Shown: positions 49,200-57,498 of the stretch, piece after piece
Layout: the number at the start of each line of letters is the position of its first letter
Position numbering within the stretch: position 1 is the stretch's first letter
NCBI GenBank assembly: GCA_003963075.1
Contig: RXJV01000001.1
Coordinates: 1-64,000, forward strand
Source: Burkholderiales bacterium
GTDB taxonomy: Bacteria; Pseudomonadota; Gammaproteobacteria; Burkholderiales; Burkholderiaceae_C
Direction: 5' to 3'
DNA length: 64,000 bases
Notes under the pieces: model-generated
What the model saw: only the letters and a program-made list of their open reading frames with translations
Told to the model about the DNA's origin: nothing
The model's database searches: none
Position numbers and translations under genes: made by a program

Positions 49200-50327
49200 T
49201 CAGTCCAGCGTGCGCTGGTAGCGCAGCAGCGCGATGCCGCCGGCGGCGGCCAGGAAGGCCAGCAGCGGCCACAGTTCCGGCAGCAGGTCGATCAAGCCCG
49301 AGCCCTTGAGCATGATGCCGCGCACGATGCGCAGGAAATGCGTCAGCGGCAAGGCCTCGCCGACATGCTGCGCCCAGCCCGGCATGCCGCGGAACGGGAA
49401 CATGAAGCCTGACAGCAGCATCGAGGGCAGAAAGAAGAAGAAGGTCAGCTGCAGCGCCTGCAGCTGGTTGCGGGCCAGCGTCGAGAACGTGAAGCCCACG
49501 CCGAGATTGGCCAGCATGAAGACGCCGATCATCGCCAGCAGCAGCACCGGGCTGCCCATCATCGGCACCTCGAACAGCAGGAAGGCGGCACCCAAGATGA
49601 CGGCCAGCTGCAGATAGCCCAGCAGCACATAGGGCAGGATCTTGCCGACCATCACCTCGAACGGCCGCACCGGTGTAGCCAGCAGGTTTTCCATCGTGCC
49701 GCGCTCACGCTCGCGGGTCATGGCCAGCGAGGTCAGCATCACCATGGTCATGGTCAGGATGGTGCCGATCAGGCCGGGCACGATGTTGTAGCGGGTCAGT
49801 CCTTCGGGGTTGTAGCGGCGCTGGATGCGCACCTCGAACGGCGCGGGGCGTGGGGCCAGCGTGGCGAGCGGCCCGCGCAGCTCGCGGTTCAACGCGGTCT
49901 GTGCTAGCTGGTTCAGCGCGGCGATGGCGTTGCCCGAAGCCGAGGGGTCGGTGGCATCGGCCGCGACCAGCAGCGCTGGCCGTTCGCCGCGCACGATGCG
50001 TGCGCCAAAGTCATCGGGCACGACGATCAGGAACTGGATCTCGCCGCGCTCCAGCAGCGCGTCGCCGCGCGATTCCGCAATGCCGCTTTCGACGATGCGG
50101 AAATAGCCGCTGGTCTGCAGCGCCGCGACGACGCTGCGCGCCATCGGGCTGGTGTCCTGGCTGACGACCGCGGCCGGCAGGCCCTTGGGGTCGGTGTTGA
50201 TCGCGTAGCCGAACAGCACCAGCTGCAACACCGGCACGCCCACCGCCATCGCGAAGGTCAGGCGGTCGCGCAGCATCTGCTGCACCTCCTTGAGTGCGAT
50301 CGCGACGGTGCGGGCGACGGAGAGCAT
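49200..50327 (-). CDS. ABC-2 type exporter permease (YbhR/YbhS-like)
   Basis: 375 aa. One N-terminal helix (about 22-42, RLTFAMAVGVPVLQLVLFGY) is followed by a large periplasmic loop and five or more C-terminal helices containing REREKGTMENLL-like RERGTMENLLATPVRPFEVM and NLGVGFTFSTLARNQLQALQ, the ABC-2 signatures. It works with the ATPase, whose stop overlaps its start, and with the membrane-fusion lipoprotein as a tripartite exporter of hydrophobic compounds. Confidence 0.92.
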   Translation of the reverse strand: MLSVARTVAIALKEVQQMLRDRLTFAMAVGVPVLQLVLFGYAINTDPKGLPAAVVSQDTSPMARSVVAALQTSGYFRIVESGIAESRGDALLERGEIQFLIVVPDDFGARIVRGERPALLVAADATDPSASGNAIAALNQLAQTALNRELRGPLATLAPRPAPFEVRIQRRYNPEGLTRYNIVPGLIGTILTMTMVMLTSLAMTRERERGTMENLLATPVRPFEVMVGKILPYVLLGYLQLAVILGAAFLLFEVPMMGSPVLLLAMIGVFMLANLGVGFTFSTLARNQLQALQLTFFFFLPSMLLSGFMFPFRGMPGWAQHVGEALPLTHFLRIVRGIMLKGSGLIDLLPELWPLLAFLAAAGGIALLRYQRTLD

Positions 50328-51073
50328 CAGGCCGCCGCCGAGAAGTTGTCGGTGGCCTGGCCCACCAGCCGCACGAAGGCATCCTCCAGGTCGCGAGCGC
50401 CGGCCTCGGCGACGATGGCTGCCGCGCTGCCGCGCGCCAGCACATGGCCGTAGGCGATGTAGACCAGCTCGTGGCAGCGCTCGGCCTCGTCCATGTAATG
50501 CGTCGAGACCAGCACCGTGATGCCCTCGCCGGCGAGCAGATGGATCTGGTCCCAGAACTCGCGCCGCGCCTTGGGGTCGACGCCTGCCGTGGGTTCGTCC
50601 AGCAGCAGCAGGCGCGGCCGGTGCAGCAGGCAGGCGGCGAGCGCGAGGCGCTGCTTCCAGCCGCCGGACAGCGCGCCGGCCAGCTGCCGCTGCCGGCTGG
50701 CCAGGCCCAGGCGCTCCAGCGCGCCGTCCACAGCGTCGCGACGGTGCGGCATCGAGAACAGCCGGGCGACGAAGTCGAGGTTCTCGCGGATGGAGAGGTC
50801 GTCATAGAGCCCGAACTTCTGCGTCATATAGCCGACCTGGCGCTTGACGGCCTCGGCCTCGCGGCGGAAATCCAGGCCCAGCACCTGGCCTTCACCGGCG
50901 TCCGGCGTCAGCAGGCCGCAGAGCATGCGCAGCGAGGTGGTCTTGCCGCTGCCGTTGGGGCCGAGGAAGCCGACGATGCGGCCGGCGCCGACCTGCAGGT
51001 CGACCGCATCGACCACCTTGCGGCCGCCATAGGCCTTGGAGAGCCCCTTGACGTCGATGGCGAGCTCGGTCAC
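50327..51073 (-). CDS. ABC exporter ATPase (YbhF-like)
   Basis: 248 aa from a GTG at 51073 that overlaps the stop of the membrane-fusion gene (GTGA). It contains Walker [10 protein letters not shown], signature [12 protein letters not shown], Walker [14 protein letters not shown] and switch His ([14 protein letters not shown]). It is a single NBD, whereas E. coli YbhF has two fused, so it would act as a homodimer. Confidence 0.93.
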   Translation of the reverse strand: MTELAIDVKGLSKAYGGRKVVDAVDLQVGAGRIVGFLGPNGSGKTTSLRMLCGLLTPDAGEGQVLGLDFRREAEAVKRQVGYMTQKFGLYDDLSIRENLDFVARLFSMPHRRDAVDGALERLGLASRQRQLAGALSGGWKQRLALAACLLHRPRLLLLDEPTAGVDPKARREFWDQIHLLAGEGITVLVSTHYMDEAERCHELVYIAYGHVLARGSAAAIVAEAGARDLEDAFVRLVGQATDNFSAAA

Positions 51074-52014
51074 GGCGTCACGTCCAGCGGCTGGCCGGGG
51101 TGCAGGCGCTCGGCATCCTCAGGCTTCACCGGCCGCGCCTCGACGAGAAACACCAGCTTGTCGCGCTGCTGGTTGGAGTAGATGACCGGCGGCGTGTACT
51201 CGGGGCCGTTGGCGATGAAGCTGATGCGTGCCGGGATGGCCGCGCCGCAGCCGTCGCAGTGCAGGTTCACCGGCGCGTCGAGGGCGAGCTTGCCGACCAC
51301 CGACTGCGGCACATAGAAGCGGGCCTTGCGGTGCGTGGGCGGCAACAGGGCCAGCACCGGCTGGCCGGCGGCGACCCACTCGCCCGCGTGCATGAAAACG
51401 TCCTGCACGCGCGCCGTCATCGGCGCACTCTGGCGCTTTTGCTCGACGCGCCAGGCCGTCTGGGCGCGGCTGCTCAGGGCGGCATCGGCCAGGGCGCGGG
51501 CGGCCTCGCGGTCATCGTCGCGGGCCGGCAGCTGGCCCACCTGCACCGCGGCCTCGAGCTCGGCGACGCGGGCGCGGGCCTGGGCCAGCGTGGTGATCGC
51601 GTCGTCCACGCGGGCGCGGGCGACGAAGCCCTGGGCCAGCAGCTGTTGCTGGCGGGCGAGGTCGCTGGCGGCCAGCCGCTCGCTGGCGCGGGCCTGGTCG
51701 AGCTGGGCGCGGGTCACGGCCAGTTCGGGCGCGCGGCGGCCCTTGTCGGCATTGGTCGCCTGGGCGCGGGCGCTTTGCGCGCGGGCCTGCGCCTCGGCAT
51801 CGGCGGCGAGCTCGGGGGTGGCGTCCAGCGCGAACAGGGCCTGCCCGGCCGCCACGGCCTGGCCGGCACGCACGGGCAGCTCGGTGAGCCGGCCCGCCAC
51901 CGGCGGCGCGATGTAGACGAGCTCGGCCTCGGCATAGCCGGTCCAGCCCGGCGGGGCGGAGTCGCCGCAGCCGGCGAGCAGCAGCAGGGCGACCAGGGGG
52001 AGGGTGGGTTTCAT
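51070..52014 (-). CDS. HlyD-family membrane-fusion lipoprotein (YbhG-like)
   Basis: 314 aa from the ATG at 52014, which has AAGGAG 9 nt upstream; a GTG at 52032 overlapping the regulator stop is an alternative. Lipobox LLLLAGCGD. It has the biotinyl-lipoyl half motifs (AELVYIAPPVAGRLTELPVR, GQAVAAGQALFALDATPE), a long Ala/Arg/Gln-rich coiled-coil hairpin (about 75-190), and a second half with APMTARVQDVFMHAGEWVAA. It links the ABC-2 exporter to an outer-membrane channel. Confidence 0.92.
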   Translation of the reverse strand: MKPTLPLVALLLLAGCGDSAPPGWTGYAEAELVYIAPPVAGRLTELPVRAGQAVAAGQALFALDATPELAADAEAQARAQSARAQATNADKGRRAPELAVTRAQLDQARASERLAASDLARQQQLLAQGFVARARVDDAITTLAQARARVAELEAAVQVGQLPARDDDREAARALADAALSSRAQTAWRVEQKRQSAPMTARVQDVFMHAGEWVAAGQPVLALLPPTHRKARFYVPQSVVGKLALDAPVNLHCDGCGAAIPARISFIANGPEYTPPVIYSNQQRDKLVFLVEARPVKPEDAERLHPGQPLDVTP

Positions 52015-52028
52015 CGTCGGCTTCTCCT

Positions 52029-52658
52029 TCACACGCCGCTGGCCAGGCCGAGCAATGCCCAGTCGATGCGCCGTTGCAGCGCGGCATCGGACAGCAGCTG
52101 CTCGTCCAACACGGCCTGCATCGGGGACGGCACGGCGCCTATGGCCTGCAGCCCACCCGCGAGCACGAGCGGCGCGACCACCGAGCCCATCAGGAAGGCA
52201 AAGCGGGTCAGCGGGGGCTGGACCGGCAGACGCCCCTGCGCCTGGGCCTCCTGCAGCAGGGCCATCAGCACGCCCAGGTGGCGCGGCGCATTGGCGCGCA
52301 GGAAGTCTTGCGCGACCGCCTCGCCGGCCTGGGCGTCGGCCCAGACGCGGCCGATCAATGGCCGGTGCTCGCGCACAAAGCGGGCCATGCCCAGCAGTGC
52401 GGCCGCCAGGCGCTCCATCACATCGCTGTCGCGCTGGCTGGTGAGCGACAGCGCCGAGAACATGTCCTCGTAGTGGTGCTGCAGCAGCGTGCGCAGAAAG
52501 CCGTCCTTGCTGCCGAAGTGGTAGTGAACCATGGCCGGGTTCACACCGGCGGCCTCGGCCACGCGGCGCACCGACAGGCCGGCACAGCCGAGCGCCGGGT
52601 AGAGCCTGGCGCCGGCGGCGAGCAGCAACTGGTCTTGGTCCTGGCTGGGGCGGGGCAT
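52029..52658 (-). CDS. TetR-family repressor (CecR/YbiH-like)
   Basis: 209 aa from the ATG at 52658. The N-terminal HTH (about 8-55) reads LLLAAGARLYPALGCAGLSV, RRVAEAAGVNPAMVHYHFGS and KDGFL. The C-terminal domain resembles the CerR-type C-terminal family of CecR, which controls ybhGFSR in enterobacteria. It is first in the exporter operon, and a dyad immediately upstream (52664-52691) is a likely autoregulatory operator. Confidence 0.9.
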   Translation of the reverse strand: MPRPSQDQDQLLLAAGARLYPALGCAGLSVRRVAEAAGVNPAMVHYHFGSKDGFLRTLLQHHYEDMFSALSLTSQRDSDVMERLAAALLGMARFVREHRPLIGRVWADAQAGEAVAQDFLRANAPRHLGVLMALLQEAQAQGRLPVQPPLTRFAFLMGSVVAPLVLAGGLQAIGAVPSPMQAVLDEQLLSDAALQRRIDWALLGLASGV

Positions 52659-52663
52659 GGCGG

Positions 52664-52691
52664 CAATTATTGGTCGACTGTTTAGTAATTG
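52664..52691. promoter_or_regulatory. CAATTA...TAATTG operator-like dyad upstream of TetR gene
   Basis: Imperfect 28-bp palindrome with CAATTAtt on one side and agTAATTG on the other, starting 6 nt upstream of the TetR-family start codon. It stands out as AT-rich in GC-rich DNA, fits a TetR dimer site, and covers the likely promoter of the exporter operon. Confidence 0.6.
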
Positions 52692-52725
52692 CAAGTGCCG
52701 GAGCCGCTAGACTTGCGGCCGATCA

Positions 52726-52777
52726 AGCGCCGATTTGTTCCGGATTGCGGGCGCTCTACAAATGCCGCTAAACAGGG
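52726..52777 (+). ncRNA. SAM-II (SAM-alpha) riboswitch aptamer
   Basis: The pattern AGCGCCGATTT, an ATTGC inside the loop, GGGCGCT, then AAATG..GCTAAACAGGG matches the SAM-II consensus (P1 AGCGC 52726-52730 with GCGCT 52751-52755; pseudoknot partners GATTT and AAATG). The class is known upstream of met genes in alpha- and some betaproteobacteria. Here it lies about 100 nt upstream of metX, and an intrinsic terminator follows, so S-adenosylmethionine binding should reduce metX-metW expression. Confidence 0.85.
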
Positions 52778-52787
52778 CTCCGGTCAG

Positions 52788-52822
52788 CCGGCGTCCCGCA
52801 AGTGGCGCCGGTTTTGTTTTTT
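52788..52822 (+). terminator. Intrinsic terminator downstream of the SAM-II aptamer
   Basis: Stem CCGGCG (52788-52793) / CGCCGG (52806-52811) with a 12-nt loop is followed by TTTTGTTTTTT. It sits between the SAM-II aptamer and metX, where it could be the expression platform (termination when SAM is bound), or it could end leaky upstream transcription. The frame that would start metX at 52802 lies inside it, which argues for the later start. Confidence 0.75.
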
Positions 52823-52873
52823 GTTGACCCTGCGCGCGTGAACCGCGCGAAGGATCTGACCTGGAGTGAGGCC

Positions 52874-54046
52874 ATGACGGGCCGAAGCGTCGGCGAGGTG
52901 TCGCCGCAGAGTTTTCATTTCGACGAGCCGCTGCGGCTGCGCAGCGGTGCAAGCTTTGGCCCTTACGACCTGATGGTCGAGACCTATGGGCGGCTCAATG
53001 CCGAGCGCAGCAACGCGGTGCTGGTGTGCCATGCGCTCAACGCCAGCCATCACGTGGCTGGCACCTACGCGGGCCAGGCGCGGAGCGAGGGCTGGTGGGA
53101 CAACCTGATCGGCCCGGGCAAGCCGCTGGACACCGACAAGTTCTTCGTCATCGGCATCAACAACCTGGGCTCGTGCTTCGGCTCGACCGGCCCGATGCAC
53201 CTCAACCCGGCCACCGGCCAGGCCTGGGGAGCGGACTTTCCGGTCGTCACGGTGCAGGATTGGGTCGATGCCCAGGCCCGCGTCGTCGCGCGCTTCGGCA
53301 TCCAGAAGCTGGCGGCGGTGCTGGGCGGCAGCCTGGGCGGCATGCAGGCCCTGGACTGGGCGCTGCGCTACCCCGAGCGCCTGGCGCATTGCGTGGCCAT
53401 CGCGACCGCCCCCAATCTGTCGGCGCAGAACATCGCCTTCAACGAGGTGGCGCGGCGCGCCATCGTCACCGACCCCGACTTCCACGGTGGCCATTTCTAC
53501 GCCCACGGTGTGGTCCCCAAGCGCGGCCTGCGCGTGGCGCGGATGATCGGCCACATCACCTATCTGAGCGACGATGTGATGGCCGAGAAGTTCGGCCGCG
53601 AGCTCAAGACCGGCGAGCTCGGCTACACCACGCAGGAGATCGAGTTCCAGATCGAAAGCTATCTGCGCCACCAGGGCGACAAGTTCAGCGACTACTTCGA
53701 CGCCAACACCTATCTGCTGATCACCCGCGCACTCGACTACTTCGACCCGGCCGCCGAGCATGGCGGCGACCTGACGCGCGCCTTCGCGTCGGCCACGGCC
53801 AAGTTCCTCGTCGCCAGCTTCACGACGGACTGGCGCTTCTCGCCGGCGCGCTCGCGCGAGATCGTCAAGGCCCTGCTCGACAACCGGCTGGAGGTGTCGT
53901 ATGCGGAGATCGATGCACCGCACGGCCACGATGCCTTCCTGCTCGACGACCCGCGCTACCACGGCGTGCTGCGGGCCTATTTCGAGCGCATCGCGTCCGG
54001 GCTGCAAAGGCCAGCAGGCCTCACGCTGAAGGGAGTGGCCGTATGA
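52874..54046 (+). CDS. metX: Homoserine O-acyltransferase
   Basis: 390 aa from the ATG at 52874 (GGAGTGAG upstream). The alpha/beta hydrolase fold has the nucleophile elbow [12 protein letters not shown], acid in the late [15 protein letters not shown] region and the catalytic His there. [20 protein letters not shown] and [14 protein letters not shown] are MetX signatures. It acylates homoserine (acetyl- or succinyl-CoA; betaproteobacterial MetX are often succinyl-specific) in methionine synthesis. It is controlled by the upstream SAM-II element and overlaps metW by 4 nt. Confidence 0.96.
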   Translation: MTGRSVGEVSPQSFHFDEPLRLRSGASFGPYDLMVETYGRLNAERSNAVLVCHALNASHHVAGTYAGQARSEGWWDNLIGPGKPLDTDKFFVIGINNLGSCFGSTGPMHLNPATGQAWGADFPVVTVQDWVDAQARVVARFGIQKLAAVLGGSLGGMQALDWALRYPERLAHCVAIATAPNLSAQNIAFNEVARRAIVTDPDFHGGHFYAHGVVPKRGLRVARMIGHITYLSDDVMAEKFGRELKTGELGYTTQEIEFQIESYLRHQGDKFSDYFDANTYLLITRALDYFDPAAEHGGDLTRAFASATAKFLVASFTTDWRFSPARSREIVKALLDNRLEVSYAEIDAPHGHDAFLLDDPRYHGVLRAYFERIASGLQRPAGLTLKGVAV

Positions 54047-54618
54047 GCTTCGACCCGGCGATTGCGGCCCTGGTGCCGCCCGGCTCGCGCGTGCTGGACC
54101 TGGGCTGCGGCACCGGTGAGCTGCTGGAGCACCTCATCAAGCACCAGGGCTGCAGCGGCTACGGGGTGGAACTGAACGATGCCAACCTGCTGGCCTGCGT
54201 GAAGCGTGGCGTCAACGTCATCCAGCGCAACCTGGAAGAGGGGCTGGCGATCTTCGAGGACCAGAGTTTCGACGTCGTGCTGCAGCTCGAAACCCTGCAG
54301 CATCTGCGCAATGCCGAACAGATGCTGCAAGAGACGGCGCGGGTCGGCAAGATCGGCATCGTCAGCTTCCCCAACTTCGCCCACTGGCCCAACCGCCTGC
54401 AGGTGCTGACCGGCCGCATGCCGGTGACGCGGGCCCTGCCCTACGAGTGGTATGACACGCCCAATATCCGCGTCGGCACCTTCGCCGACTTCGAGATCCT
54501 GGCGCGCAAGAACCGCCTCAAGATCCTCGACAGCTTCGGCCTGCAGGCCGGCCGCGTCGTGCGCACCGCGCCCAACCTGCTGGCCAGCGTCGCGGTGTTC
54601 AAGTTCGAGCGGGAATAG
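54043..54618 (+). CDS. metW: MetW methyltransferase-like methionine biosynthesis protein
   Basis: 191 aa. Motif [16 protein letters not shown], then [20 protein letters not shown] and [20 protein letters not shown] are diagnostic of MetW, which works with MetX in homoserine acylation in many proteobacteria. The ATGA overlap with metX couples their translation. Confidence 0.96.
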   Translation: MSFDPAIAALVPPGSRVLDLGCGTGELLEHLIKHQGCSGYGVELNDANLLACVKRGVNVIQRNLEEGLAIFEDQSFDVVLQLETLQHLRNAEQMLQETARVGKIGIVSFPNFAHWPNRLQVLTGRMPVTRALPYEWYDTPNIRVGTFADFEILARKNRLKILDSFGLQAGRVVRTAPNLLASVAVFKFERE

Positions 54619-54628
54619 GCCGGCCCGA

Positions 54629-54829
54629 TCAGGCGGCCGGCTTCTTGGCCGCCTTCTTGCCCTTCTTGGCGTGGTGCTTCTTGCCCGCCTTCTTGGCGGC
54701 CTTGCCCGCGGCCTGGGTCTTGACGAGGCTGGCGGTCGGCGCCTTGGTCGTGTGGCGGTGGCTGCGGGCCTCGGCGGCGGGGGCGGCGAGGGCAACGGCG
54801 AGGGCGGCGGCGGTGAGCAGGGTTTTCAT
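54629..54829 (-). CDS. Small secreted Lys/Ala-rich basic peptide
   Basis: 66 aa. A signal peptide (MKTLLTAAALAVALAAPAAE, then A) is followed by a highly basic His/Lys-rich mature part (RSHRHTTKAPTASLVK, then KKAGKKHHAKKGKKAAKK). It has no recognisable family. Composition alone could arise by chance, but the signal peptide, an AGGAGAA ribosome binding site and isolated position support it. A role in nucleic-acid or polyanion binding is only a guess. Confidence 0.65.
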   Translation of the reverse strand: MKTLLTAAALAVALAAPAAEARSHRHTTKAPTASLVKTQAAGKAAKKAGKKHHAKKGKKAAKKPAA

Positions 54830-54885
54830 GCGGGTTCTCCTGAGAATGTGTACAGGTTACACCGGCCCGCGCCGCCCGGCGCCGC

Positions 54886-55350
54886 TCAGTCGGCCGTGAT
54901 GATGTCGCGGTGCATCGGCGCCAGCTGGGCCAGCATGCGGTTCTGAGCGCCGAACGGGATGCCCTGGGCGTTCATGGCCTGCTGCAGCACCTCGACGAGG
55001 GCGTTGAAGTCGCCCTTCTGGATGGCCATGTTGGCATGCACGTCGGCCATCGCCGGGCCCTTGAGCTTGCAGGGGCCGCCCGACACCTCGCAGAGCTGGT
55101 CGGTCAGCTGGGCCTTCAGGTGGGGCTTGTTGGCGTTCTTGAAGAAGCGCTCGGTGCGTGGGTCGACGACCAGGCGCTCGACGAAATCATCCATCAGCTT
55201 GCTCAGGCCGGCGCGGCCGCCGAACTGCTGGAACAGCGCGTCATTCGGCAGGGGCACCACCGAGGAGGTGGCCTGGGCCTGGGCCGCGGTGGAGGTCATC
55301 AGGGCCAGCGTGGCGGTCAGCAGCAGCTGGCGTGTGCGATGCAATGTCAT
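54886..55350 (-). CDS. Exported group 1 truncated haemoglobin
   Basis: 154 aa. A signal peptide (MTLHRTRQLLLTATLALMTS ... AQA) is unusual for this family. The globin core (about 40-150) begins LFQQFGGRAGLSKLMDDFVE and contains the proximal-His helix region GPAMADVHANMAIQKGDFNA. Truncated haemoglobins bind O2/NO. A periplasmic one beside DUF3034 and cytochrome/ferritin-like genes suggests periplasmic NO or redox chemistry; that is inference. Confidence 0.88.
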   Translation of the reverse strand: MTLHRTRQLLLTATLALMTSTAAQAQATSSVVPLPNDALFQQFGGRAGLSKLMDDFVERLVVDPRTERFFKNANKPHLKAQLTDQLCEVSGGPCKLKGPAMADVHANMAIQKGDFNALVEVLQQAMNAQGIPFGAQNRMLAQLAPMHRDIITAD

Positions 55351-55376
55351 GTCGGTGTTCTCCGGGATGTGGGGGT

Positions 55377-56333
55377 TCAGAAGGCCAGCTGGGCCGACAC
55401 ATAGCTGCCGGTCTGCTTGCGGGTGACGACGCCGGGCACGATCTTGCCGAGGTCGACGTAGGCCAGCGTCAGCGAGGCATGCTTGTTGGGCGTCCAGGCC
55501 AGGAAGATGTCCATCCAGCGGTCTTCCTTCAGCGTGCCGGCGCCTAAAGCGGTGTTGTCGCGGAAGTTGTCCGGCTTGGCGCGGTATTCGGCGCCGATCG
55601 CCACCGAGCTGCTCAGCAGATAGGCTACCGAGATCTCGGGCTTGATCTGGTAGCTGTCATGGCCGGCGGCGCCGAAGCCGAGCAGGCCGGTCTGGTTGGC
55701 CTTGGTCGCGCGCAGCGTGCCGTTGACCAGGATGCCCTGGGCCAGGAAGAGCTTGGTCGCGCTGACATAGATGTCGGTGCCGCTGTCCTTGGCGCCAAAG
55801 GCCTGCAGCGCGGCAGCGAGATGGCCGGGCTTGGCCTTTTTGTACTCGAGGCCCACGGCGATCTGCGGCATCCAGTTGTCGCTGTCGAGGATGGCGTCGC
55901 CGGCGATGCGGGCCTTCAGGCCGACGATGTCCTGCTTCAGGCGCAGGCCGTTGAAGCCCGGGTCCATCAGCGCACCGGCCAGGGCGCCGGCCACCGGGCC
56001 GGTGTCGAAATCCTGGTGGGCGAACGACACCTCGAAGCGCTCGCCATAGCTGGCGGCCACGGCCACCGAGGTCAGCGAATAGTCATCGGTGCGCACGCGC
56101 GTCAGCGCGCCGGTGCCGCCGATCTGGCCGCTGGTCGCATAGCTGCCGGTCACGGCCCAGGGCGTCAGGCCACCGCCGGCCGCGCCCTCGACGGTCGTGA
56201 CGCCGCCGGTCAGCAGCAGCTTGCCCTGGCCGCCGGACACGCCGGACATGCCGGACTGAGCGCTGGCCAGGCCGGCGGCCAGGCAAAGGGGCAGGAGGCA
56301 GAGTCCTCGTGAGAGCAGTTTGGTGGAATCCAT
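55377..56333 (-). CDS. DUF3034-family outer-membrane beta-barrel protein
   Basis: 318 aa with a signal peptide (MDSTKLLSRGLCLLPLCLAA) and a Gly-rich start GKLLLTGGVTTVEGAAGGGL. Antiparallel strands alternate aromatic and polar residues and end at a terminal Phe (GSYVSAQLAF), as for outer-membrane barrels. I match it to DUF3034. It lies 26 nt upstream of the truncated haemoglobin gene on the same strand, so they are probably one operon. Confidence 0.88.
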   Translation of the reverse strand: MDSTKLLSRGLCLLPLCLAAGLASAQSGMSGVSGGQGKLLLTGGVTTVEGAAGGGLTPWAVTGSYATSGQIGGTGALTRVRTDDYSLTSVAVAASYGERFEVSFAHQDFDTGPVAGALAGALMDPGFNGLRLKQDIVGLKARIAGDAILDSDNWMPQIAVGLEYKKAKPGHLAAALQAFGAKDSGTDIYVSATKLFLAQGILVNGTLRATKANQTGLLGFGAAGHDSYQIKPEISVAYLLSSSVAIGAEYRAKPDNFRDNTALGAGTLKEDRWMDIFLAWTPNKHASLTLAYVDLGKIVPGVVTRKQTGSYVSAQLAF

Positions 56334-56535
56334 CTGAGTCCTTGGGAGTTGAAAAGGGAAGGAAGACCACTCCCATACGTTGGCACGGGCCAGCCGGATG
56401 CAGGGCAGGAATGCCCGATGAAATTGCTCGGGCCGGCGCATCCGGGTCCGCCGGACGGCACGTATCTGGGCCGGCACGGCATCCCGCCGTGCTGTCAACC
56501 GGGCCCGTGAGGGCTCGCACACGAGGACCCTCCCC

Positions 56536-57111
56536 ATGTCGATGCTTTCCACCCCCCACGCCCGCCGCGGCTTCCTGACCTCCGGCGTCGGCCTGTCCGC
56601 CGGCGCCATCGCGCTGCTGGGCGGCGCTTCGGGCCTGGCCCGCGCGGCCAGCGCCGACCCGGCCAAGGACAGCGGCATTCTCAATGTCGCCCTCGGCCTG
56701 GAGCATGAGGCGATCAACGCCTACCAGCTCGGCGCCACCAGCGGCCTGCTGCAAAAGCCCGTGCTCGATGTCGCCGTGCGCTTCCAGTCCCACCACAAGG
56801 CCCACCGCGATGCGCTGATCGCCACGATCCAGGCCCTGGGCGGCAAGCCCGTGGCCGAGAAAAGCCTGAACGAATATGCCCAGGCCCTGCAGGCGGCCAC
56901 GCTGAAGACCCAGGCCGATGTGCTGCAGCTCGCGGCCCGTCTCGAACTGGGTGCGGTCAACGCCTACCTCGGCGTGATCCCGGCCTTCACCGACACCGCG
57001 CTGTCCAAGGTGGCGGCGCGGCTGGCCGCTGACGAAACGATGCACTGGACCGCGCTGACCAGTGCCCTCGGCCAGGCCCTGCCGGCCGGGGCCTTGAGCT
57101 TCGGCGCATGA
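56536..57111 (+). CDS. Tat-exported ferritin-like domain protein
   Basis: 191 aa. A Tat leader (ARRGFLTSGVGLSAGAIALL) is followed by a four-helix ferritin-like domain (PF13668-like; about 45-185). The helix pairs have Glu/His ligands (LNVALGLEHEAINAYQLGA; RFQSHHKAHRDALI; LAARLELGAVNAYLG; RLAADETMHWTALT), so a di-iron site is plausible. It overlaps the cytochrome c gene by 4 nt. The 202-nt upstream gap, shared with the divergent DUF3034 gene, has no gene. Confidence 0.9.
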   Translation: MSMLSTPHARRGFLTSGVGLSAGAIALLGGASGLARAASADPAKDSGILNVALGLEHEAINAYQLGATSGLLQKPVLDVAVRFQSHHKAHRDALIATIQALGGKPVAEKSLNEYAQALQAATLKTQADVLQLAARLELGAVNAYLGVIPAFTDTALSKVAARLAADETMHWTALTSALGQALPAGALSFGA

Positions 57112-57467
57112 TCCGGCGCGTCGTCTTCGCCTGGGCCTGCTTGAGCCTGCTGGAGCCGGCGCAGGCGGTGGACGCCGTGCCCGACGGTCGGGCGCTCTAC
57201 GACAAGCATTGCGCGGGCTGCCATGCGGTCGACGCCAACCGGGTCGGTCCGGCCCATCGCGGCGTGTTCGGCCGCAAGGCCGGCCTGGCGCCGGGCTTCA
57301 AATACTCCGAGGCCCTGAAGCGCTCCAGCATCGTCTGGGATGCGCAGACCCTGGACGCCTGGCTGACCAACCCGGAGCGCGTGATTCCGGGCCAGAAGAT
57401 GTATACCGACTTCGATGATCCGGCAGTGCGCGCCGCGATCATCGATTTCTTGCGCACCCAGAAGTAA
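57108..57467 (+). CDS. Periplasmic class I cytochrome c
   Basis: 119 aa with a signal peptide (MIRRVVFAWACLSLLEPAQA). Haem site CAGCH (YDKHCAGCHAVDANRVGP), the GVFGRKAGLAPGFKYSEALK loop and the distal Met (IPGQKMYTDF) are typical of c2-type cytochromes. The ATG at 57108 overlaps the stop of the ferritin-like gene, implying an electron-transfer pair. Confidence 0.95.
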   Translation: MIRRVVFAWACLSLLEPAQAVDAVPDGRALYDKHCAGCHAVDANRVGPAHRGVFGRKAGLAPGFKYSEALKRSSIVWDAQTLDAWLTNPERVIPGQKMYTDFDDPAVRAAIIDFLRTQK

Positions 57468-57498
57468 TGCCGGGCGGCGGCCGGTCGGTCGCCGCCGG

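Noticed and set aside
52802-52873. Earlier ATG for metX
   Set aside because: It lies inside the terminator stem/T-run and gives a non-family N-terminus; the ATG at 52874 has a ribosome binding site and normal length.
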